From an uncultured Brevinema sp. (lineage in GTDB: Bacteria; Spirochaetota; Brevinematia; Brevinematales; Brevinemataceae), in assembly GCA_947036575.1 (NCBI GenBank), contig CAMQSH010000018.1, forward strand, positions 1-20,078: a DNA stretch of 20,078 nt. Reading direction: 5' to 3'. Of this stretch, positions 15,812 to 20,078 are shown piece by piece. Below the pieces are notes generated by a model. That model saw only the letters and a program-made list of their open reading frames with translations, made no database searches and was not told where the DNA came from. Position numbers and translations under genes: made by a program. Numbering within the stretch: the first letter of the stretch is position 1; each line of letters opens with the position of its first letter.

Positions 15812-16004
15812 TTAGTGAAAGGAATCAAGAGAGATAAATAATCAATCAAAAAGCAATCCCACCCAAAATTAACTGGGTGGGATTGCTTCATTATGGAGTC
15901 AAAACTAATAGCTAGTTAATTTCATCTGAGATTTAATTTGCCAAGGTTTGGTTTTAGTTGACAAATATTTTATCTTAATTTAGTGAAAGAACTAAGAGAG
16001 ATAA
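15812..16004 (+). repeat. 25-bp near-identical direct repeats flanking repeat copy 2
   Basis: TTAGTGAAAGGAATCAAGAG (from 15812) and TTAGTGAAAGAACTAAGAGA (from 15980), each continuing to GAGATAA or AGATAA, sit on either side of copy 2. Copy 1 does not have them. They could be part of a larger repeat unit or an insertion-related duplication. Confidence 0.5.
15836..15975 (+). repeat. Dispersed intergenic hairpin repeat, copy 2
   Basis: About 140 bp matching 3876-4043 in the same orientation. The hairpin at 15851-15888 is identical in its core to copy 1 and one pair longer. It lacks the 36-bp insert of copy 1 but has about 16 extra bases (ATTTAATTTGCCAAGG region) after TTTCATCTGAG. It ends with TTGACAAATATTTTATCT; TTGACA (15958-15963) has no good -10 at 16-18 nt, so the promoter seen in copy 1 is absent here. 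Confidence 0.8.
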
Positions 16005-16021
16005 TATATAATATTATTAAT

Positions 16022-16064
16022 AAAAAAAACCTCCCATGCTCTTTTATAGAGAACACAAGAGGTT
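16022..16064 (-). terminator. Intrinsic terminator of the yegU-yegV-pnuC operon
   Basis: On the minus strand, AACCTC (16059-16064) pairs with GAGGTT (16028-16033), with an inner CTCT/AGAG stem (16048-16051 with 16039-16042), then a U-run (A8 on plus at 16022-16029). It is about 250 bp beyond the pnuC stop. Confidence 0.65.
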
Positions 16065-16310
16065 AACGCCAATTTCACAAGTAAATAAACTTATTATAAT
16101 ATAATGAATATTCATATAATTTATATAGAGAATAAAATGAAAAACAGGAATCTTATGAGTCTCAAGTCAAGTATATCACAAGAGTTTTGAAAAATGATAT
16201 TGTTTTATTAAAATTAAAACATAGAGAATCTTTAAACTAAAATTCTGTCAGAGTAGTATTCGATTGGGAGATCTCCTGTTAGAGAAGCTTTTATAAATTT
16301 TTATATATAC

Positions 16311-17006
16311 TTAAGAGGCATCACTATTCTTTGAAAGTTTTATCCAATTAAAATAGCCATAAAAAGCATTCACAGTATAAGCAATCCACATAATTGTGGT
16401 AATGACAGCTGCCATATCTTTTTTTGTAATAACAATAGTTACCCACATTATAATAGAAAGAATATCAACAAAAAGCCAAAGAAACCATTGTTCTGCATAA
16501 CGAAATACCATTAATAATACTGCTATAACAGTAGATATTGTCGTAATAGCATCTACTAATGGTAAATACCCTCCAATTGTTTCTAAGAATTTAGCATAAG
16601 CTAAAATAATAAAACAAGTCCCAGAGAAGACCAATATTTTATTCTTTGTAGAAAGAGTTTTTGTAATAATATCTCCATTGTCATTTTTATGTCTTGACCA
16701 CATGAAGAATCCAATAATATTCATAGGTATATAGTACAATAAATTGAGCATTACCTCTCCATATAGTTTGTTATTAAAAGATAAGTAAGCATAAGTTAGT
16801 ACCTGAATAGACCCTATAATGTAAGTGGAGCTTTTTCCCTTAGCACATAAAACTACGGAGACAATCCCTGTAATTCCACTAATAAGGGCGATTAGCCCGT
16901 CTTGTGCAATTAAAGAACTCGTCAACATAATCAGTGTTGAAATAATAATAAGATTGATCTCAAATTTTGACCAATCGTCAAAATAATTTTTTATAATATT
17001 AAACAT
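16311..17006 (-). CDS. pnuC: Nicotinamide riboside-type transporter PnuC
   Basis: 231 residues, about seven membrane segments, the normal PnuC size. The family segment RYAEQWFLWLFVDILSIIMW (about 169-188) carries the conserved aromatic WxxW-type region that lines the substrate site. NKLYGEVMLNLLYYIPMNIIGFF (about 80-102) is the other recognisable block. PnuC proteins move nicotinamide riboside or related vitamins and nucleosides by facilitated diffusion, with trapping by phosphorylation inside the cell. Here a PfkB kinase gene ends 9 bp before it, which would suit trapping. TAGGAG overlapping the kinase stop codon is its ribosome site. Thiamine (PnuT), riboflavin (PnuX) or deoxynucleoside (PnuN) variants cannot be excluded. 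Confidence 0.88.
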   Translation of the reverse strand: MFNIIKNYFDDWSKFEINLIIISTLIMLTSSLIAQDGLIALISGITGIVSVVLCAKGKSSTYIIGSIQVLTYAYLSFNNKLYGEVMLNLLYYIPMNIIGFFMWSRHKNDNGDIITKTLSTKNKILVFSGTCFIILAYAKFLETIGGYLPLVDAITTISTVIAVLLMVFRYAEQWFLWLFVDILSIIMWVTIVITKKDMAAVITTIMWIAYTVNAFYGYFNWIKLSKNSDAS

Positions 17007-17015
17007 AATATTCTC

Positions 17016-17882
17016 CTATTTTATAAATTTAGAACCTTTTTTACTTACTACCTGAGCGGAAACAGCATTTGCAAATTTTAACGATTCTTCTACAGAAGCA
17101 CCTTTAATAATAGCTGTTAAAAACCCCGCAATATGAGCATCTCCAGCTCCGCAAGTATCTACAACATTTATTTTTTCTGATGGAACATTATATGATTCTG
17201 TTTTAGAATGATATAATGCACCGTCTTCTCCTTTCGTGAGAATAATATAATTATCTGTTTTTTTCCCTAGCTCTTTTAAGCCAATTTCTGTTGTTTGTTC
17301 TTTTGTATACCAGAGAAGTTCATCTTCATTAAGATGGATTATAGGATTTAGGTTGAAAATTTCTTGTATTCTTTTTGAAGGAATAGAATTTATTCTAGGA
17401 CCTGGTGCAAAAACAACTTGTAAGTGTGGATGTTTCTTTAAAAAATTTACAATACAATCGTCATTTTCAACTTGGTACCCACAGATATAGGCATAAGTAT
17501 ATTCTTGTGGTTCTATAGAATCAAACCAAGAGTCTTCAAAGGCACATTCAAGCCCATCTTTTGTTAAAAAAGTTCTTTCTCCATTTTTTTCTATAAGTGT
17601 TAAGCAATAACCGTTATCCATTTTTTCTGATTTATAGACAATAGGAATATCATTACTTTTTAATTCAGATGATACCATGTCTGCATATTGACCTTTTCCA
17701 ATAGGAGAAAAAAGAGTAAAAGGAATATTAAAGGCTTTTAATACAATAGCAACATTAAAAGCACAGCCACCAACAACAAACTCATCATCATAAATAGAGA
17801 TATCTTCTCCAGATTTAGGAAGCTTATCGATAGAATAAAGAATGTCTACGATAGTTCCGCCTATAACTAAACATTTATCCAT
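17016..17882 (-). CDS. yegV: PfkB-family sugar/nucleoside kinase (YegV-like)
   Basis: 288 residues, ribokinase fold. The N-terminal family site is VGGCAFNVAIVLK (37-49), the GER segment is at 101-103, NEDE (185-188) fills the N-x-x-E metal/phosphate motif, and DTCGAGDAH (242-250) is PfkB signature 2 with D248 as catalytic base. Phrases DNGYCLTLIEKNGERTF and APGPRINSIP match my memory of E. coli YegV. It would phosphorylate a ribose-like sugar or nucleoside using ATP. The start overlaps the end of the upstream gene by 8 bp (translational coupling), and a purine-rich AGGGAGGGGG lies about 9 bp before the ATG. It is about 30 residues shorter than E. coli YegV as I recall it. Confidence 0.85.
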   Translation of the reverse strand: MDKCLVIGGTIVDILYSIDKLPKSGEDISIYDDEFVVGGCAFNVAIVLKAFNIPFTLFSPIGKGQYADMVSSELKSNDIPIVYKSEKMDNGYCLTLIEKNGERTFLTKDGLECAFEDSWFDSIEPQEYTYAYICGYQVENDDCIVNFLKKHPHLQVVFAPGPRINSIPSKRIQEIFNLNPIIHLNEDELLWYTKEQTTEIGLKELGKKTDNYIILTKGEDGALYHSKTESYNVPSEKINVVDTCGAGDAHIAGFLTAIIKGASVEESLKFANAVSAQVVSKKGSKFIK

Positions 17883-18876
17883 GTAATTTCCCCCTCCCTT
17901 CTTCTAATATTTTAATATAATTATTAAAATCAATATCATTATAAATATTTAGTTCGTTTATATATTCTTTTTGTATTCCTTGTAATCCTACTGCAGCACC
18001 ACAAATAGCTGTTGCAATTGCTCCTATGGTATCAGTATCACCTCCCAAGTTTGCACAAAATAGACCACATTTATTTGGACATTGGATATACCATGCGATT
18101 AATAAAGCACAGGTAACAGACTCATGAGAAGGGACTCCAGCTCCAAAAATATGATAAATAAATTCAGCAAACTCTTCTTCTGAGAGATTGTTTTTTGTGA
18201 TATAATCTATTCCAAATAAAATTCTTTTTTTAATGGAAGGAGCGACAGTGTTTTCTCCCAAAGATAAAGCATATTCTTCTATCTCTAGCACTTTTTCTAC
18301 TGCTTTTCGAGTATTATTAGTTTCTATTGCTAAGGAAACTGCACCTGCTACTAATGATGCACTAGCAATGGCGACATCACTACTATGAGTAACCTTAGAA
18401 ACATGAAAAACATAATTACATAATTCTTGTAATTTATTACTTGGAAATAAACAGCCTATGGGTGCTATTCGCATTGCAGCTCCATTAGTAAGTGCTATTT
18501 TTGTAAGATGATCTGCTGAGCGATTTTCTTGTAGTAGTAGTAATACAGCCTTAGAAGTAGGTCCTAGAATATTTTTGTTAAAAGCATCATTATTCTCTGC
18601 CCATATAAGGAGATTTTTACCGATAATTTTACTAGAAGGAACATAATTATTCTCTTTTAAACTATCCAAAATAACAAAACATTGGGCAGTATCATCAGTA
18701 AACTCGCCTTTTTTATAAAAACAACCTATGTCATTTTCAGGTGGTCCAGGTAAGAATGTCGTAATAGTTCCAAAAAAATTTTTTACTTTGTCACGCCCCC
18801 AAAGTTCTGAAGGCATTCCAAGAGCATCCCCCAAAGCAAGACCATAGATTACTCCAGAAATTTTGTCTTTAATCAT
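17875..18876 (-). CDS. yegU: ADP-ribosylglycohydrolase-family protein (YegU-like)
   Basis: 333 residues, full length for the DraG/ARH fold. Metal-binding residues are visible: TDD at 60-62 (GEFTDDTAQ) and DTDT at 280-283 (LGGDTDTIGA). The segments GDALGMPSELWGRDKV (16-31), FLPGPPEN (41-48) and NDAFNKNILGPTSK (96-109) match my memory of E. coli YegU. Members hydrolyse N- or O-glycosidic bonds to ADP-ribose; small-molecule nucleosidase-like activity is plausible here because of the kinase and transporter partners (inference). It is the first gene of a three-gene operon. The ribosome site AAGGAAGGA lies at 18881-18889. The promoter lies in or beside four 10-bp tandem repeats and is probably under the divergent GntR-type regulator. 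Confidence 0.87.
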   Translation of the reverse strand: MIKDKISGVIYGLALGDALGMPSELWGRDKVKNFFGTITTFLPGPPENDIGCFYKKGEFTDDTAQCFVILDSLKENNYVPSSKIIGKNLLIWAENNDAFNKNILGPTSKAVLLLLQENRSADHLTKIALTNGAAMRIAPIGCLFPSNKLQELCNYVFHVSKVTHSSDVAIASASLVAGAVSLAIETNNTRKAVEKVLEIEEYALSLGENTVAPSIKKRILFGIDYITKNNLSEEEFAEFIYHIFGAGVPSHESVTCALLIAWYIQCPNKCGLFCANLGGDTDTIGAIATAICGAAVGLQGIQKEYINELNIYNDIDFNNYIKILEEGRGKLHG

Positions 18877-18900
18877 CTTATCCTTCCTTTTTTTTATACA

Positions 18901-18940
18901 AATGTATTATAATGTATCTTAATGTATTATAATGTATTTT
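18901..18940. repeat. Four tandem 10-bp repeats in the yegU/GntR spacer
   Basis: AATGTATTAT, AATGTATCTT, AATGTATTAT, AATGTATTTT run back to back. The spacing equals one helical turn. With the bases just before, ATACA-AA-TGTAT (18896-18907) forms a GntR-like palindrome. Two of the repeats contain the minus-strand TATAAT of yegU promoter candidates. Confidence 0.8.
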
Positions 18941-18953
18941 TATAATTTTCCAA
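18926..18953 (-). promoter_or_regulatory. Promoter of the yegU-yegV-pnuC operon
   Basis: On the minus strand: TTGGAA (18948-18953), 16-nt spacer, TATAAT (18926-18931). The -10 lies inside the third 10-bp repeat. A second TATAAT at 18906-18911 has no acceptable -35. Confidence 0.5.
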
Positions 18954-19016
18954 TCAATTTTTCATTGTTTTAAAAAATTAGTGTAAGTGTTTTTGTAGTA
19001 GTGTTTTAAAAAACGA

Positions 19017-19045
19017 TTGAAATTATTCTATTTATAAAGCATAAT
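19017..19045 (+). promoter_or_regulatory. Promoter of the GntR regulator
   Basis: TTGAAA (19017-19022), 17-nt spacer, CATAAT (19040-19045), 24 bp before the start codon. Confidence 0.55.
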
Positions 19046-19069
19046 GTGTTAGTATAAGAGGATGTTTTT

Positions 19070-19792
19070 ATGATAGAATATTATTTACAATCAAAAAAAG
19101 AAGAAATACAATATGGGATTTTATACGAAAATATTGCTCATATTATTCGAGAAGGTATCCGCTTAGATATTATTCCTAAAAAATCACAAATACCACCAGA
19201 AAGTGTTTTAGAAAAAATATTTACTGTTTCTCGAGTTACTGTTCGTAAGGCTATGAATATTTTAGAAGCAGAGGGATTGATTTTTAGAGAACCTGGAAGA
19301 GGGACTTTTGTTCAAGACACACCTACCTATAATCTCATGAAAAATGACAGTTTTTATTCTACTATAACTAAGCAAAATCATCATGTCCAAGAAAAAAGAA
19401 TTATTGATACAGTTATAGAATCACCTGTTTTTATTACTCAAGTATTTAAACAAGAAAATTCTTTTCTTTGTCATCATTTTCTTCGTATTCACTATATTAA
19501 TTTTCTTCCTATTTCCCTCGAAAATGTCTGGATTCCTTGTTATTTATGCCCAGAAGATATAACATTTGGTATTTCTATGTACAAAACATTAGAAGAACAC
19601 AATCTTTCTCCAAATAATTTTCATAGAAAATTATTTGCAGAACTTAGTACTAAACAGCAAAGTGATTTTTTAGAGATAGCTTTAGGTACTCCTTTAATTA
19701 CTTTGTATCAATCTGCATTCTTACCAACTCAAGAACTTATTGAGTATAGTATTATTAATTGTAGGAATGGATTTTACGAATTAGTTGAATAG
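19070..19792 (+). CDS. GntR/HutC-family transcriptional regulator (YegW-like)
   Basis: 240 residues. The N-terminal winged helix (about 15-82) shows the GntR pattern: IPPESVLEKIFTVSRVTVRK (recognition helix), NILEAEGLIFREPGRGTFV. The remaining residues, about 90-240, fit the UTRA ligand-binding fold of the HutC subfamily by length and by the pattern of the domain end. Ligands of this group are usually small sugars, amino sugars or nucleoside-type molecules. It is divergent from the YegU/YegV-like operon, and E. coli yegW has the same relation, so it is the likely regulator of that operon through the repeats at 18896-18940. AAGAGGA (about 19056-19062) sets the start. The gene appears monocistronic. 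Confidence 0.85.
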   Translation: MIEYYLQSKKEEIQYGILYENIAHIIREGIRLDIIPKKSQIPPESVLEKIFTVSRVTVRKAMNILEAEGLIFREPGRGTFVQDTPTYNLMKNDSFYSTITKQNHHVQEKRIIDTVIESPVFITQVFKQENSFLCHHFLRIHYINFLPISLENVWIPCYLCPEDITFGISMYKTLEEHNLSPNNFHRKLFAELSTKQQSDFLEIALGTPLITLYQSAFLPTQELIEYSIINCRNGFYELVE

Positions 19793-20049
19793 TTTTTTAA
19801 TATAACTCTTACAAAATGGTATACATTTCTACAAAATCAACAGTTTTTACAAATTTATTTTCAAATATTATCTATTAACGGTACTTATATATAGTTTAAT
19901 GGTTGTTATTGTTGTATTTATACGAATAAAAATAATTAAAAATAATTTAATTTATTTTATTGTTTTTAGATGAAAAACAAAAATTAAGAGATAAATAGGG
20001 TGATGAATTGAAAAAATAGATAGGCACACAAATTAAATAGCTACAAACC

Positions 20050-20078
20050 TTGACAAATACAGGTTTTAGTGCTATAAT
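20050..20078 (+). promoter_or_regulatory. Full-consensus promoter at the window edge
   Basis: TTGACA (20050-20055), exactly 17 nt, TATAAT (20073-20078). The transcribed gene lies outside the window. A promoter this good often serves a stable RNA or a highly expressed gene. Confidence 0.8.

Larger units (their letters stand above)
15769..16310. other. 542-bp gene-free region
   Basis: It holds repeat copy 2 (15836-15975), its flanking 25-bp repeats, a minus-strand terminator (16022-16064), a 12-bp palindrome ATGAATATTCAT (16104-16115) and GGAGATCTCC within about 16267-16276. I see no credible open frame, tRNA or rRNA. Much of 16065-16310 would be the 3' untranslated part of the pnuC transcript. 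Confidence 0.6.

Noticed and set aside
16241..16300. Possible tRNA fragment (TTCGATT and paired segments)
   Set aside because: No acceptor stem, anticodon arm or full cloverleaf can be drawn.
18901..18940. CRISPR-like array
   Set aside because: Units are 10 bp with no spacers and lie in a promoter.
19939..19958. AT-only hairpin as a terminator for the GntR gene
   Set aside because: Seven A/T pairs without GC are too weak in such AT-rich DNA, although a T-rich stretch follows.

Overview
The window is AT-rich bacterial DNA with short spacers, strong AAGGAG-type ribosome sites and many near-consensus TTGACA/TATAAT promoters. TGA is used as a stop, so it is not a mollicute-type code. No rRNA, tRNA or core housekeeping gene is present to fix the taxon. 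An AT-rich anaerobe or fermenter (Spirochaetota, Fusobacteriota or Bacillota type) would fit, but this is only an impression. All family names here come from motif recognition and memory of protein families, without database searches.

Region 1 (1-3850) is a damaged defence locus. On the minus strand, a DUF262 (GmrSD/ParB-like) protein is followed by a small protein with an RDDYTH (Rx4H) HEPN-like motif. That second gene is split by a frame change at a run of eight A residues and has no ordinary start codon. Head to head with this pair lies the C-terminal half of a type I restriction HsdR subunit without its N-terminal half.

Region 2 (3876-15975) is a 12-kb catabolic block bracketed by two same-orientation repeats carrying the same hairpin. 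It begins with a membrane-anchored hypothetical protein and a gene remnant. It then holds what looks like a counterpart of the poorly understood E. coli ygc cluster: SDR dehydrogenase (YgcW-like), FGGY kinase (YgcE-like), AGPS-type FAD oxidoreductase (YgcU-like), EtfB and EtfA, and a YihN/YqcE-like MFS carrier. A BCCT carrier with an altered substrate box and two paralogous DeoR-like regulators are added. The likely logic is import, dehydrogenation by YgcW and/or YgcU (electrons from the flavoenzyme to EtfAB), and phosphorylation by the kinase. The substrate is not known to me. Palindromic operators fill the divergent spacer between the ygcW operon and the first regulator, and both regulators appear to be made from leaderless mRNAs.

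Region 3 (16022-19792) is a nucleoside-type salvage module resembling E. coli yegUVW: ADP-ribosylglycohydrolase-family protein, PfkB kinase and the transporter PnuC as one minus-strand operon, with a divergent GntR/HutC regulator. Four tandem 10-bp repeats lie in the divergent promoter region. PnuC in the transporter position suggests a ribosyl-nucleoside substrate such as nicotinamide riboside (inference). The window ends on a consensus promoter facing the unseen downstream sequence.
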